A stretch of 64,000 nucleotides of DNA from Rhodobacteraceae bacterium UBA7436 (GCA_002478745.1 DLQI01000155.1:42906-106905), one strand, 5' to 3'. Counted from the stretch's first letter, positions 1 through 9,204 are shown. The notes: a model not told the origin generated them from the letters alone. A program made the numbers and translations.

Positions 1-1
1 C

Positions 2-184
2 CCTGTTATCATTCCACGCAATCATAGGATTGAGGAAATGATCCAAGCCGCCGTCGCCGGTGATTTGGATCCATTTGAGCGATTGAATGCCGCGCTGGCG
101 ACCCCCTTCGAGACAACACACAGTAATTTGCACCGCGCGCCCTCGGCGGCAGAGATCGTTCCTGCTACTTTTTGTGGAACCTAA
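2..184 (+). CDS. selO: Protein adenylyltransferase SelO (YdiU), C-terminal end only
   Basis: This is the last 60 codons of a gene that begins outside the window. The frame reads PVIIPRNHRIEEMIQAAV, then GDLDPFERLNAAL, and ends TFCGT followed by TAA. The IPRNHR segment and the terminal TFCGT are typical of the C-terminus of SelO/YdiU (UPF0061), a pseudokinase-fold enzyme that transfers AMP from ATP to protein hydroxyl groups. The active site lies upstream of the window and cannot be checked. The stop overlaps the stop of the convergent EamA gene by four bases, so neither gene has room for a terminator of its own. Confidence 0.85.
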   Translation, partial: PVIIPRNHRIEEMIQAAVAGDLDPFERLNAALATPFETTHSNLHRAPSAAEIVPATFCGT

Positions 185-1038
185 CGACGATTGATCAAGA
201 AGATGCCGCTAGAAACCAAGCCAAGCGCCAACCAGATTTGAAAGCCAATCTGCTCATCCAAAAGCACCCCCCCCAAGATCACGGCAAAAACCGGCGATAA
301 AAAGCTAAACGAAGCAACGGAAGATGCAGGGTACATTTTCATCAGCGCAAACCAGATCAAAAAACCAAAGCTGGCAACAGCAATGATTTGGAACAACATT
401 CCGGCGATATGAATAACTTCTAGCTCACGGATGAAGCCGCCAAAGAATGGCGAGGCTATTAACAACAACGGCGCTGATACAATTAATTGCCAGATCAATT
501 GCTGCTCCGTAGGAACCTCAGACAATGGCGTTACACGTACGCATAAAACTATTCCTGCCCAACTAAGCGCCGCGCCGAGGGCCAGTAGATCGCCCAAAAG
601 CGAAACTTGTCCTGAACTACGGTCTAACACTGCCAAAGCCACCCCCAACATAGCAAGGCCAAGGCCAAGCGCCCGCAGAGCAGACAAGCGCTCGCCCGGC
701 AATAAAACATGCGCGAACAAGGCCAGCCAAACGGGCATAGAATAAAATATGATCGACGTGCGTGATACCGTGGTCAGATCTAGTGCCGTAAACAGACACA
801 TAAATTCAAACGTAAAAAACAGCCCCGCAACGATTCCACCCGTCAAAGCCGCGCGCGGGAGTGCAATCCCGACCCCTCTCCAAGACATCCAAACCATCAG
901 AACCAGCATCGCGCCTAACGATCGGATACCTGCGCCAAAGACGGGTTCAAACCCACCAGACGTCACTTTGATAACAACCTGATTAAAGGCCAAATGCAGC
1001 GCAAAAAGCGATAATGCGATCGCCCCAAAGGTATCCAT
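181..1038 (-). CDS. EamA/DMT-family membrane transporter
   Basis: A drug/metabolite-transporter superfamily permease of about 285 residues with roughly ten hydrophobic segments, made of two EamA repeats (an early LHLAFNQVVIK segment, and a second half ending SPVFAVILGGVLLDE). It should sit in the inner membrane as an exporter; the substrate cannot be told from sequence. The start is uncertain. The frame is open to a GTG at 1080, with ATG codons at 1056 and 1038. I chose 1038 because it has a weak GGAA upstream and leaves a short cytoplasmic tail before the first helix. It ends in TAG, overlapping the selO stop. Confidence 0.8.
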   Translation of the reverse strand: MDTFGAIALSLFALHLAFNQVVIKVTSGGFEPVFGAGIRSLGAMLVLMVWMSWRGVGIALPRAALTGGIVAGLFFTFEFMCLFTALDLTTVSRTSIIFYSMPVWLALFAHVLLPGERLSALRALGLGLAMLGVALAVLDRSSGQVSLLGDLLALGAALSWAGIVLCVRVTPLSEVPTEQQLIWQLIVSAPLLLIASPFFGGFIRELEVIHIAGMLFQIIAVASFGFLIWFALMKMYPASSVASFSFLSPVFAVILGGVLLDEQIGFQIWLALGLVSSGIFLINRR

Positions 1039-1166
1039 ATGTGTTTTGCGTTCCATCGGAGCACAAGGCCGCGCAAACACTGTGATGTCAATGCAGGGCG
1101 TGCAAGCCCCAACAAACCTGTCAAACTACTCCAGATTGATTCTGGTATTTATTAGAGAGTGATAAA

Positions 1167-1988
1167 ATGAGTTTGATGAGCACATTGGCCAAAGTAGCTA
1201 TTGGCGTTGCCGTTGCAAAAGGTGCTGGCGCAATGATGAACAAAAATGGCGGAGTAACCCAAGCCTCAAGTGGTGGCGGATTGGGTGGGCTTTTGGGCAG
1301 TTTGGCCGGTGACAGCGGTTCAAGTGGGGGCGGAATGCAAGATATGTTGGGCGGCCTTTTGGGTGGTAATACTGGTGGTGGTGCTGGTTGCCTTGGTGGT
1401 TTGCTCGAAAGCCTAGGCGGCTCATAGGGTGGCGCTCAAGCTGGCGGCCTTCAGGAAATGCTTTGTAGTCTCGTGGCTTCTGGTGGCGCTGGCGGCTCAA
1501 TGGGTGCATTGACAGGTGCAATGGGTGGCAATGCAGCTACAGCCCCTGCCCAAAACAATTCCAGCTTTGGCGCAGTTTTGAATTCAGCATTTGATGCAAA
1601 TCCAGAACCAGCTATTGAACCAACTTAAGATCAAGAAGCCATTGCTGCTTTAATGCTGCGTGCCATGATCCAAGCAGCGAAATCTGACGGTACTTTGGAT
1701 GATGCGGAGCGTGAAAAACTGATCGGTCAGTTGGGCGATGACGTCGACAGTCAAGAAGCCGCATTTGTTCAAGCAGAAATGAAAGCACCGGTTGATGTGG
1801 ATGCTTTGGTTGCACAGGTTCCAAATGGGATGGGTCCACAAGTTTATGCGATGTCCGTCATCGCGATCAACTTGGATTCCCAAGTGGAAGCACAATACCT
1901 CCACAAACTCGCGCAGGGTTTGAGATTGAGCGTCGAGACGATCAACGATGTCCACGCACAATTGCGTGTGCGTTCACTCTACGCTTAA
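1167..1988 (+). pseudogene. DUF533 (TerB-like) protein gene interrupted by two in-frame stop codons
   Basis: One continuous reading frame encodes a Gly-rich N-terminal half (MSLMSTLAKVAIGVAVAKG, then GGLLGSL/GGLLGG runs) and a helical C-terminal domain (LMLRAMIQAAKSDGTLDDAE, QVYAMSVIAINLDSQVEAQY, ending RSLYA) typical of DUF533/YebE-like proteins with a TerB fold. It is cut by TAG at 1425-1427 and TAA at 1626-1628. No frameshift is needed to join the three pieces: each stop sits where one codon would be expected and could come from one base change in CAG or CAA/GAA. As written, only an 86-residue Gly-rich fragment would be made. A strong terminator follows at once. The options are a recent pseudogene, sequencing error or readthrough; decay is simplest. 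Confidence 0.8.
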
Positions 1989-2009
1989 TACAGTCCAACA
2001 TGTGAAACG

Positions 2010-2048
2010 AAAGACGCCGGAGCAACCTATTGCTCCGGCGTCTTTTTT
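2010..2048 (+). terminator. Rho-independent terminator after the DUF533 gene
   Basis: A perfect stem of about 15 bp: AAGACGCCGGAGCA (from 2011) pairs with TGCTCCGGCGTCTT, with a six-base loop ACCTAT and then a T run. It lies between the convergent DUF533 gene and the DEAD-box helicase. On the opposite strand the stem is followed only by a short T stretch, so it should work mainly for the plus strand. Confidence 0.9.
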
Positions 2049-2056
2049 ATTTCCTA

Positions 2057-3376
2057 TCAGGAAGCAGCTGAGCCGCCGCCGCCAGAGCGACGACGTTGAC
2101 CGCCACCACCACCGGGCTTACCGCCGCCACCGGGGCGACCACCGCCACCAGAACGACCGCCACCGCCGCCACCCGGACGTCCACCGCCAGGGCGACCACG
2201 ACCGCCACCGCCACCGCGCTGCTTTGGTTTCACTTCTTCAGAGGGTTCCCACATACGACCTGACGCGACTGGAATAGTCATCTTCATGGTTTTTTGGATA
2301 TCTTTCAGTTCTTTCATTTCGTCGGGTGCACAGAATGCAATTGCTGCCCCGTCTTTGCCCGCACGTGCTGTACGGCCAATGCGGTGAACATAGTTGTCTG
2401 GCACGTTTGGCAGTTCGTAGTTGTAGACGTGTTTCACGTCTGGAATGTCCAAACCACGGGCCGCAACATCTGTCGCCACCAACACTTTGATTTGACCTGC
2501 TTTGAATGCGGCAATCGCACGGTCACGTTGGCCTTGGGATTTGTTGCCGTGGATCGATCCCGCTGCATAACCCGCTTTTTCGAGGGTCTTAGACAGCTTT
2601 TCCATACCGTGTTTTGTGCGGCCAAAGACCAACGCACGCTCGTCGCGGTGTTTGTCCAACATTTCGATCAACAGTTTGGATTTCTCAGCCTTCGCAATAA
2701 AGTGGATTTCCTGTGTGACTTTGTCTGCCACTTTACCCGGAGGTGAAACTTCGATGCGGATCGGGCTAGTCAAATAGCTGTTAGCGATCTCGTTCATTTG
2801 TTTTGGCATCGTGGCCGAGAACAACATCGTCTGACGGTCTTTGGGCAACATAGATGAAATGCGGCGCAATGCGTGGATAAAGCCGAGGTCCAGCATTTGG
2901 TCTGCTTCGTCCAAAACAAGAAATGATGTTTCTTGCAGGTTCAAAGCACGGCGTTCCATCAAGTCGATCAAACGACCCGGTGTCGCGACCAATAGGTCCA
3001 TGCCACGCTCAACGCGGTTGATCTGTGCTTTGATAGACTGGCCACCAACAACGAGACCCGTTTTCAACGGCGTGCCGTCTGTCAACGTTTTCAAGGTCGC
3101 TGCAATTTGGCTGGCCAATTCGCGCGTTGGCGCAAGGATCAACCCCCTTACGGTCTTTTGGGCAGGCTTACCGCCTGCTTCCATCATTTTAGCAATCAAC
3201 GGCACACCAAAGGCCGCTGTCTTACCTGTACCCGTTTGGGCAAGGCCCATAACATCCCGCCCGTTCATGGCATGTGGGATTGCTTGTTTCTGGATAGGTG
3301 TTGGATCTTTTAGACCCATGTCATGTAACCGCTTAACCAGTTGGTCTGGCAGGCCCATCATTTCAAAATCGCTCAT
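2057..3376 (-). CDS. DEAD-box ATP-dependent RNA helicase (RhlE-like) with RGG-rich tail
   Basis: A superfamily 2 RNA helicase of 439 residues with all core motifs in order: Q motif (DPTPIQKQAIP), motif I AQTGTGKT, PTREL, TPGR, DEAD, SAT, and motifs V-VI in the second RecA domain (ATDVAARGLDIP, HRIGRTAR). The last 60 or so residues are almost only Gly, Arg and Pro (RGGGGG, RPGGG repeats), a flexible RNA-binding tail as in RhlE-type helicases of ribosome assembly or mRNA turnover. The start is the ATG giving MSDFEMMGL, preceded by AAGGAA at good spacing; the frame is open further upstream but has no better site. The exact subfamily is not certain. Confidence 0.93.
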   Translation of the reverse strand: MSDFEMMGLPDQLVKRLHDMGLKDPTPIQKQAIPHAMNGRDVMGLAQTGTGKTAAFGVPLIAKMMEAGGKPAQKTVRGLILAPTRELASQIAATLKTLTDGTPLKTGLVVGGQSIKAQINRVERGMDLLVATPGRLIDLMERRALNLQETSFLVLDEADQMLDLGFIHALRRISSMLPKDRQTMLFSATMPKQMNEIANSYLTSPIRIEVSPPGKVADKVTQEIHFIAKAEKSKLLIEMLDKHRDERALVFGRTKHGMEKLSKTLEKAGYAAGSIHGNKSQGQRDRAIAAFKAGQIKVLVATDVAARGLDIPDVKHVYNYELPNVPDNYVHRIGRTARAGKDGAAIAFCAPDEMKELKDIQKTMKMTIPVASGRMWEPSEEVKPKQRGGGGGRGRPGGGRPGGGGGGRSGGGGRPGGGGKPGGGGGQRRRSGGGGSAAS

Positions 3377-3690
3377 TGTATTCCTTTGGCCCACCCCACA
3401 AAAGAGTAAACACGTCATAAGGTCACACAGACGGATCACGTGCCACGGCCAAATGCCTATGGTACGTCCACTGCGCTGTGCCCCACGCGTGATTTTGGGA
3501 TCAAAGGCGATACTGCTGACGTCGAATTTTCTCGTACGTTCATATGACTGCTCACGCGGCAGACAGTATCACTTGAGGTCCACATGAGGGGTGAGGCGTG
3601 ATAAGTCAAGCGAAACGCCAATTGTCTGCTGGCCCCTGTGCGCAAAGGTCGCTAAGTAGGAAAACCAAGATACGACAGATTGAGATCGCC
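3377..3690. other. Spacer between the divergent helicase and fur genes
   Basis: About 310 bases hold the promoters and leaders of the divergent DEAD-box helicase and Fur-family genes. I see no RNA gene, no convincing extra ORF and no clear long palindrome here. The fur frame is open upstream to 3598, but only its ATG at 3691 gives the family's normal N-terminus. Confidence 0.5.
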
Positions 3691-4101
3691 ATGCATCGAC
3701 CCATCATCGCCCGTTGCGAAGCTAAAGCGCTTCGTATGACAACGCCTCGACGTGTCATTGCACAGGTATTGCAAGATAGCGATGATCACCCAGATGTGGA
3801 AGAATTGTTTGCACGAGCAAATGCAATTGATGAAGGTATTTCGATCGCTACGGTTTACCGCACAGTCAAACTGTTTGAAGAAGCGGGCATTCTGGACAAG
3901 CTAGAATTTGGTGACGGACGCGCCCGTTATGAAGATGCTGAACGCGAGCACCATGATCACCTGATTGATATGAATTCGGGTGAAGTTATTGAATTTGTGG
4001 ATCCCGACATCGAGGCCTTGCAAGAAAAGATAGCGGCCAAGTTGGGCTATGAACTGCGCGGTCACCGCCTTGAGCTATACGGCGTCCCGAAAAAGCCCTG
4101 A
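3691..4101 (+). CDS. Fur-family metal-responsive regulator (Fur/Mur type)
   Basis: A 136-residue metalloregulator with a winged-helix DNA-binding domain (RMTTPRRVIAQVL near 15-27, SIATVYRTVKLFEEAGI near 51-67) and the HHDH metal site at residues 87-90 followed by LID. In alphaproteobacteria proteins of this type often act as the manganese regulator Mur or as a Fur controlling iron and manganese uptake. The TVYRTV helix and HHDH pattern differ from the haem-sensing Irr branch as I know it. There is no C-terminal CxxC pair, so the structural zinc site of E. coli Fur is absent. The start is ATG 3691 with GAG upstream. Confidence 0.85.
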   Translation: MHRPIIARCEAKALRMTTPRRVIAQVLQDSDDHPDVEELFARANAIDEGISIATVYRTVKLFEEAGILDKLEFGDGRARYEDAEREHHDHLIDMNSGEVIEFVDPDIEALQEKIAAKLGYELRGHRLELYGVPKKP

Positions 4102-4186
4102 CGTCACATTCATCGCTCACAGATGGACAAGCCTAAAACACAGGCATAAGGCTGGCATAACACTTTAATTTGTTAGGCCAAACCCC

Positions 4187-5056
4187 ATGGACAATTTACG
4201 CGGCGCAGCCTTGATGATCTTGGCAATGTTTGGCTTTGCAGTCGAAGACATGATGGTAAAAGTCATTTCGGTTGATATGCCAACAGGTCAAATCATCTTT
4301 TTGCTCGGTGGTGGTGGTGCCATCGTTTTTGGCATTTTGTGTCGCCTTCAAGGGCAGCCGCTGTTTGAGAGCAAGATGCTGTCTCGTCCCATTTTGTTGC
4401 GGTCCCTTGCCGAACTGATAGGTACATTGGGATATGTAACAGCGATTACGCTAACACCCATTTCAACAGCTTCTGCCATTTTGCAAGCAACCCCACTTCT
4501 CGTTACTTTGGGTGCTGCAGTTCTGTTCGGGGAAATGGTAGGCTGGCGCCGTTGGTCCGCAATCTTTGTTGGTTTCTTCGGTGTACTGTTGATCATCCGC
4601 CCAGGCACCGAAGGGTTTGACCAGCTGTCGTTGATTACCCTAGTCGGCGTGCTGGGCCTTGCGGGGCGTGATTTGGCAACGCGCGGCGTGCCGAAAGAAA
4701 CATCGTCCATGCAATTAAGCTTTCTCGCGTTTTTAACGTTGGTACCGGCCTCAATGATCCTGTCATGGGGCGCAAAAACACCGTGGATTGCGCCAACGCA
4801 AACCATTTGGTTGCTGGTGATCGGAGCTACAATCATCACTGCCCTCGCCTATTACGCCATTGTTGCGGCCATGCGCGTTGGAGAAATCAGTTTTGTAACC
4901 CCCTTCCGGTACACTCGGTTGGTTTTTGCCCTGATCTTTGGAATCGTGATCTTTGGCGAACGCCCAGATGTGTTAACGCTAACAGGTTCGGCGATCATAG
5001 TGTTGTCAGGCATCTACACAGTTTGGCGTGAAAGACGTATCAAGCAGGCTATTTAG
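4187..5056 (+). CDS. EamA/DMT-family membrane transporter
   Basis: A 289-residue permease with about ten transmembrane helices and two EamA repeats. It begins MDNLRGAALMILAMFGFAVE, and the second half holds the typical EISFVTPFRYTRLVFALIFG stretch. It is probably an inner-membrane exporter of small metabolites or amino acids; the substrate is unknown. It is only distantly like the EamA gene at 181-1038. It stands alone between fur and eno, in the same direction as both. Confidence 0.85.
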   Translation: MDNLRGAALMILAMFGFAVEDMMVKVISVDMPTGQIIFLLGGGGAIVFGILCRLQGQPLFESKMLSRPILLRSLAELIGTLGYVTAITLTPISTASAILQATPLLVTLGAAVLFGEMVGWRRWSAIFVGFFGVLLIIRPGTEGFDQLSLITLVGVLGLAGRDLATRGVPKETSSMQLSFLAFLTLVPASMILSWGAKTPWIAPTQTIWLLVIGATIITALAYYAIVAAMRVGEISFVTPFRYTRLVFALIFGIVIFGERPDVLTLTGSAIIVLSGIYTVWRERRIKQAI

Positions 5057-5163
5057 TCGCTAAATCGGAATTCTTCGTCGCAAATATAGGTCAAAACCCT
5101 TTTACAAAGACCCTTGGGCTTGTAAGAGACCCATAACCATTCAAAATCCAAGGACATGCACCT

Positions 5164-6438
5164 ATGAGCATCATTATTGATATCCACGCCCGCGAAATCC
5201 TCGACAGCCGAGGCAATCCTACGGTCGAGGTGGATGTGATCCTCGAAGACGGCACAATGGGCCGCGCAGCTGTTCCATCTGGCGCCTCTACTGGTGCGCA
5301 CGAAGCCGTTGAAAAACGCGATGGCGACAAGTCACGTTATTTCGGTAAAGGCGTTCTTGAGGCCTGTAATGCAGTCAACGGCGAGATCGCTGAAAACTTG
5401 GTTGGTATGGACGCAACCGAGCAAGTCGAAATCGACAGCATGATGATCGAGCTGGATGGCACGAAAAACAAATCACGTCTTGGTGCGAACGCGATCCTTG
5501 GCGTATCCTTGGCAGTGGCCAAAGCAGCGGCTGATTTCACATCGCAGCCATTGTTCCGCTATGTTGGTGGCACATCTGCGCGCATGTTACCTGTTCCAAT
5601 GATGAACATCATCAACGGTGGTGAGCACGCGGATAACCCAATCGACATCCAAGAATTCATGATCATGCCAGTGTCAGCGACCAACATCCGCGACGCAGTG
5701 CGCATGGGTTCTGAAGTGTTCCATACGCTTAAAGGTGAATTGTCAGCAGCCGGCCTGTCCACAGGTATCGGAGATGAAGGTGGCTTTGCTCCAAACATTA
5801 GCTCGACCCGCGATGCATTGGATTTCATCCTGAAGTCCATCGAAAAAGCGGGCTACAAACCAGGCAAAGACATTTACCTCGCGCTCGATTGTGCTGCGAC
5901 TGAGTACTACAAAGACGGCAACTACGTCATGGCTGGAGAAGGCAAAACACTGTCTTCAGCTGAAAACGCGGCTTACCTTGCAGCGCTTGCAAATGATTAC
6001 CCTATCATCTCAATCGAAGACGGCATGGCGGAAGATGACTGGGACGGTTGGAAGGCTTTGACTGACCTAATTGGCGACAAAGTACAGTTGGTGGGTGACG
6101 ACTTGTTCGTGACAAATCCAGTGCGTTTGGCTGAAGGTATCAAACGTGGCAGCGCGAATTCAATGTTGGTAAAAGTGAACCAAATCGGTACGTTGACAGA
6201 GACACTTCAAGCAGTTGAAATGGCGCACCGCGCTGGTTTCACCAATGTTATGTCGCACCGTTCTGGCGAAACAGAAGATGCAACAATTGCTGATCTAGCC
6301 GTTGCAACTAACTGTGGTCAAATCAAAACCGGTTCATTGGCACGCTCAGATAGATTGGCCAAATACAACCAGTTGATCCGCATCGAAGAGGCATTGGGCG
6401 AAACAGCGCAATACGCTGGTCGTTCTATCCTACGCTAA
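5164..6438 (+). CDS. eno: Enolase
   Basis: Phosphopyruvate hydratase of 424 residues, the usual bacterial length, converting 2-phosphoglycerate to phosphoenolpyruvate in glycolysis and gluconeogenesis; bacterial enolase can also be a degradosome partner. The N-terminus SIIIDIHAREILDSRGNPTV, the GDEGGFAPN segment, the Mg-binding SIEDGMAEDDW and the signature SMLVKVNQIGTLTE followed by SHRSGETED are all present. The start ATG has AAGGA upstream. It appears monocistronic, with a hairpin downstream. Confidence 0.98.
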   Translation: MSIIIDIHAREILDSRGNPTVEVDVILEDGTMGRAAVPSGASTGAHEAVEKRDGDKSRYFGKGVLEACNAVNGEIAENLVGMDATEQVEIDSMMIELDGTKNKSRLGANAILGVSLAVAKAAADFTSQPLFRYVGGTSARMLPVPMMNIINGGEHADNPIDIQEFMIMPVSATNIRDAVRMGSEVFHTLKGELSAAGLSTGIGDEGGFAPNISSTRDALDFILKSIEKAGYKPGKDIYLALDCAATEYYKDGNYVMAGEGKTLSSAENAAYLAALANDYPIISIEDGMAEDDWDGWKALTDLIGDKVQLVGDDLFVTNPVRLAEGIKRGSANSMLVKVNQIGTLTETLQAVEMAHRAGFTNVMSHRSGETEDATIADLAVATNCGQIKTGSLARSDRLAKYNQLIRIEEALGETAQYAGRSILR

Positions 6439-6446
6439 GCGATTTC

Positions 6447-6476
6447 ACATGCGGGCGGCACGGATCGCCCGCATGT
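6447..6476. terminator. Hairpin between eno and the convergent oxidoreductase gene
   Basis: An 11-bp perfect stem (ACATGCGGGCG pairing with CGCCCGCATGT) with an eight-base loop, eight bases past the eno stop. It lacks a T run on either strand, so it is a weak or atypical terminator, or it protects the 3' end of the mRNA. Confidence 0.5.
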
Positions 6477-6486
6477 ATCTCGTCAA

Positions 6487-7563
6487 TCAAACGTTCTGAA
6501 ACCGATCGGGGCGATAGTTGGCGATGAGACCCGCGTGATAATTGCTGGTCGCCTTATCCAAAACCTCACCTGCTAAAATTTCTGCCATAATCGGTGCTAG
6601 TGTTATGCCGGAATGCATGACAGCTGCGAACACGCCATCTGGACCGCAGGCACCAACAACGGGCAAACCATCTTTGGGAACAGGGCGTTGAGCAAACGCC
6701 ACCTCCTCCCAATTCAAGTCGATTGATGGGATCAATACATTCAAACGCTCCATTGCCTCGTCGGCAAGCACATCGGGGCGACTTGAAACATGGGTTTGAG
6801 TGTCTGATTGATGAGAGGCCACTGTCGGGGCTAAAATATGCCCGCTTGGCAATTGGCGGAACTCTTGGCTTGGGGCAACTAACACATGCGATAGGATCGG
6901 TTTTACGGCTTGGCTACGCATCATCAGCCCAGGACGCAGTAACATTGGCAGTTCAACATCTAACGAAGCCAGCAGTTTTGCGCTTCCAGTGCCGCCCGCC
7001 ACGATAACGCGGTCTGCGGGGATGACACCGCCGATCGTCGAGACACCGACAACTTGACCGCCTTTCGTTTCAATGCCCTCAACATGGCAGCCCGTAATCA
7101 AACGTGCACCTGAAGCTGCGAGTAAATCTGCACTTATCTGCACACCATCAACAGCGGCGTCTTGAGGGAAATACAATGCGCGTTCGGGGGGCGCTACAAC
7201 CGGTTCAAGTTGTTGAAACTGTGAGTTATTCAATACCTCGACGTCATATCCCATAGCTTTAAGATCGGCGGCTTGGTTGTCAAAGGCATCTCCCTGTTCC
7301 TCCCAACATAAACATCCCGACCACGTGATCGCATTGGTGTGCAGTGCGTCATTCAACCGTCTGTAGCTGGCAATGCCTTCAGCGCGGATATTGTGATGCA
7401 ACTTATTTACGTAAAAGCTTGCGTTCACCCAGCCAAAGGAACGTCCTGTCGCCCCTGCAGCAGGCCCACTGGCGTCTATGACCGATACGTCCGCAACTTG
7501 TTGGGACAAGGCGAATGCGAGGCTTGCGCCAACGATCCCTGCTCCAATTATGACAACCTGCAT
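6487..7563 (-). CDS. FAD-dependent oxidoreductase (D-amino-acid oxidase/DAO family)
   Basis: A 358-residue flavoprotein with an N-terminal Rossmann FAD site (VVIIGAGIVGASLAFAL) and the GRSFGWVNASF segment common in DAO-family oxidases. Close to the C-terminus, VVGACGPDGVFAAVMHSGITLAP is the usual second FAD contact. Such enzymes oxidise amines or amino acids; the substrate cannot be named. The start is ATG 7563 with AAGGAAG seven bases upstream. It is divergent from the cupin gene, and the two share only 45 bases of spacer. Confidence 0.85.
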   Translation of the reverse strand: MQVVIIGAGIVGASLAFALSQQVADVSVIDASGPAAGATGRSFGWVNASFYVNKLHHNIRAEGIASYRRLNDALHTNAITWSGCLCWEEQGDAFDNQAADLKAMGYDVEVLNNSQFQQLEPVVAPPERALYFPQDAAVDGVQISADLLAASGARLITGCHVEGIETKGGQVVGVSTIGGVIPADRVIVAGGTGSAKLLASLDVELPMLLRPGLMMRSQAVKPILSHVLVAPSQEFRQLPSGHILAPTVASHQSDTQTHVSSRPDVLADEAMERLNVLIPSIDLNWEEVAFAQRPVPKDGLPVVGACGPDGVFAAVMHSGITLAPIMAEILAGEVLDKATSNYHAGLIANYRPDRFQNV

Positions 7564-7608
7564 TGCGATCTTCCTTGCGTTGCTTTGACGCCAGCATAAG
7601 ATAGCAGA

Positions 7609-8028
7609 ATGACAGCACAAGACATCATCGACCGCCTATCACTCGAACCTCACCCTGAGGGTGGATTTTATCGCCAAACATGGCGTGCCGAAAACGAAGG
7701 ACGCGCGGTTGGGACCTGTATCTATTTCCTATTGAAAGACGGTGGTCATAGCCATTGGCACAAGGTCGATGCCACCGAAATTTGGCTTTATCACGCAGGT
7801 GCACCGCTGGTTCTGTCCTTGTCAGAGACGGATGCAGGACCTGCCACCGATCACCTTTTGACGCCTGATTTATCCAAAGGTGAACCACAACTGATTGTGC
7901 CAGAGGGTCATTGGCAAGCGGCTCGGACAACAGGCGATTATACGTTGGTTAGCTGTACTGTGTCGCCCGGTTTTGAATTTGAAGGTTTCACACTGGCCGC
8001 GCCGCGTTTTGAAATTCCGCGTTCTTAA
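7609..8028 (+). CDS. Cupin, DUF985 family
   Basis: A 139-residue single-domain cupin. The N-terminus LEPHPEGGFYRQTWR is the family hallmark, followed by SHWHKVDATEIWLYHAGAPL in the first barrel motif and LVSCTVSPGFEFEGF near the end. Related proteins include YML079w-like small-molecule binders; no reaction is established. Its stop codon directly abuts the stop of convergent anmK, with no base between them. Confidence 0.88.
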   Translation: MTAQDIIDRLSLEPHPEGGFYRQTWRAENEGRAVGTCIYFLLKDGGHSHWHKVDATEIWLYHAGAPLVLSLSETDAGPATDHLLTPDLSKGEPQLIVPEGHWQAARTTGDYTLVSCTVSPGFEFEGFTLAAPRFEIPRS

Positions 8029-9138
8029 TCAGGTTCTTGGATAGCTTAACGTTCCACCAGAAACTGCTGCACGAACGCCAGTGGTACTGGGGCAAGACGT
8101 TGGCAATCCGCGTGCAACCCTTACGGCCAGATAGGCAAAGGCTTGCGCCTCAAGCATATCCCCGTCCAATCCAACGCTCTCGATTTCAACAACGGGGCAC
8201 TCGAGCGACACTTCGAGCATCTTCATCAAAACGGGATTTTTGCGTCCACCACCTGTCACCAAAACCTTGCTTGGTGGACGTGGGCAATGCTGCATTGCCT
8301 CCGCAACCCCAGCCGCGCACATAGCCGTTAACGTCGCAGTCGCATCGGGATCTGACAGCTCTTTCACCAAGTTTATCATTTCGGAAAAATCGTTTCTATC
8401 CAACGACTTTGGCGGCAATCTTGAGAAGTATGGCTCCGCCAAGAACAACTCAAGCGCACCCATTTCGACGGTGCCTGAGCTCGCGATTTTGCCGTCCTTA
8501 TCAAACGCAACATCACAACGCGCTTGGACCAGATCATTGATCGGTGCGTTCGCAGGGCCTGTGTCAAAGGCAAGCAATGCGCCCACATCTTCTGGTGCGT
8601 CAATCGCGGGATCTACCCATGTGATGTTACCCACACCACCTAGATTCAAGAACACGATAGGTCCCTCAGCTTCAATGTAACGCGCACAAGCGTGGTGAAA
8701 GAACGGCGCAAGGGGTGCGCCCTCGCCGCCCAGTTCAACGTCAGCGCTGCGGAAATCCCATACAACTGGCACCTTTAAACGTTCAGCCAATGCCGCGCCA
8801 TCACCCGCTTGCAAGGTCCCTTGCTGACGCGGTGCATGGGCCAAAGTTTGACCGTGAAATCCAACTAAATCGATGTCGACAAATTCTGCCAGCGCCTCGG
8901 CATGGACCGCGTCGATCACGACTGTTGCCGCCTCAACCTCTGGCCCAGACCAGTGGCCCAAAGCAGCCGAAAGCACTGTCTGTTCTACGTCTGTATAACG
9001 TCGGTATTGCGTCGGTCCAAAGGCGGTAATGTCATGCCCGTCCGTTACCAACACCGCCGCATCCACGCCGTCTAAGGATGTGCCACTCATCGCTCCTAAA
9101 GCAACAATTGGAGTACTGGTTTTTCGAAAGCTCTTCAT
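8029..9138 (-). CDS. anmK: Anhydro-N-acetylmuramic acid kinase
   Basis: A 369-residue kinase that phosphorylates and hydrolyses 1,6-anhydro-MurNAc to MurNAc-6-phosphate in peptidoglycan recycling. The N-terminal phosphate-binding motif GAMSGTSLDGVDAAV, the VGFHGQTLAHAP segment, NLGGVGNITWV and the VTGGGRKNPVLM C-terminal motif are intact. It fits functionally with nagZ elsewhere in this window. The start is ATG 9138 with AAAGGAAAAGG upstream. The N-terminal region encoded at 8990-9016 contains a 27-bp stretch found again in the spacer at 52.9 kb. Confidence 0.96.
   Translation of the reverse strand: MKSFRKTSTPIVALGAMSGTSLDGVDAAVLVTDGHDITAFGPTQYRRYTDVEQTVLSAALGHWSGPEVEAATVVIDAVHAEALAEFVDIDLVGFHGQTLAHAPRQQGTLQAGDGAALAERLKVPVVWDFRSADVELGGEGAPLAPFFHHACARYIEAEGPIVFLNLGGVGNITWVDPAIDAPEDVGALLAFDTGPANAPINDLVQARCDVAFDKDGKIASSGTVEMGALELFLAEPYFSRLPPKSLDRNDFSEMINLVKELSDPDATATLTAMCAAGVAEAMQHCPRPPSKVLVTGGGRKNPVLMKMLEVSLECPVVEIESVGLDGDMLEAQAFAYLAVRVARGLPTSCPSTTGVRAAVSGGTLSYPRT
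8990..9016 (+). repeat. 27-bp repeat, copy inside anmK
   Basis: Twenty-seven bases starting TCTGTATAACG and ending TTGCGTCGGT are identical to 52947-52973 in the cinA-amt spacer. Here, read on the minus strand, they encode TQYRRYTD near the AnmK N-terminus, a position where the family has a similar stretch, so this copy is part of the functional gene. Confidence 0.85.
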
Positions 9139-9204
9139 TGGCCTTTTCCTTTGCCTTACCCCTCCCTATAGATTGCTTTGCAAACCCAACCAAGAGTACG
9201 TGCT

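Noticed and set aside
6447..6476. The eno downstream hairpin as a standard Rho-independent terminator
   Set aside because: No T run on either strand; kept only as a hairpin of uncertain role.
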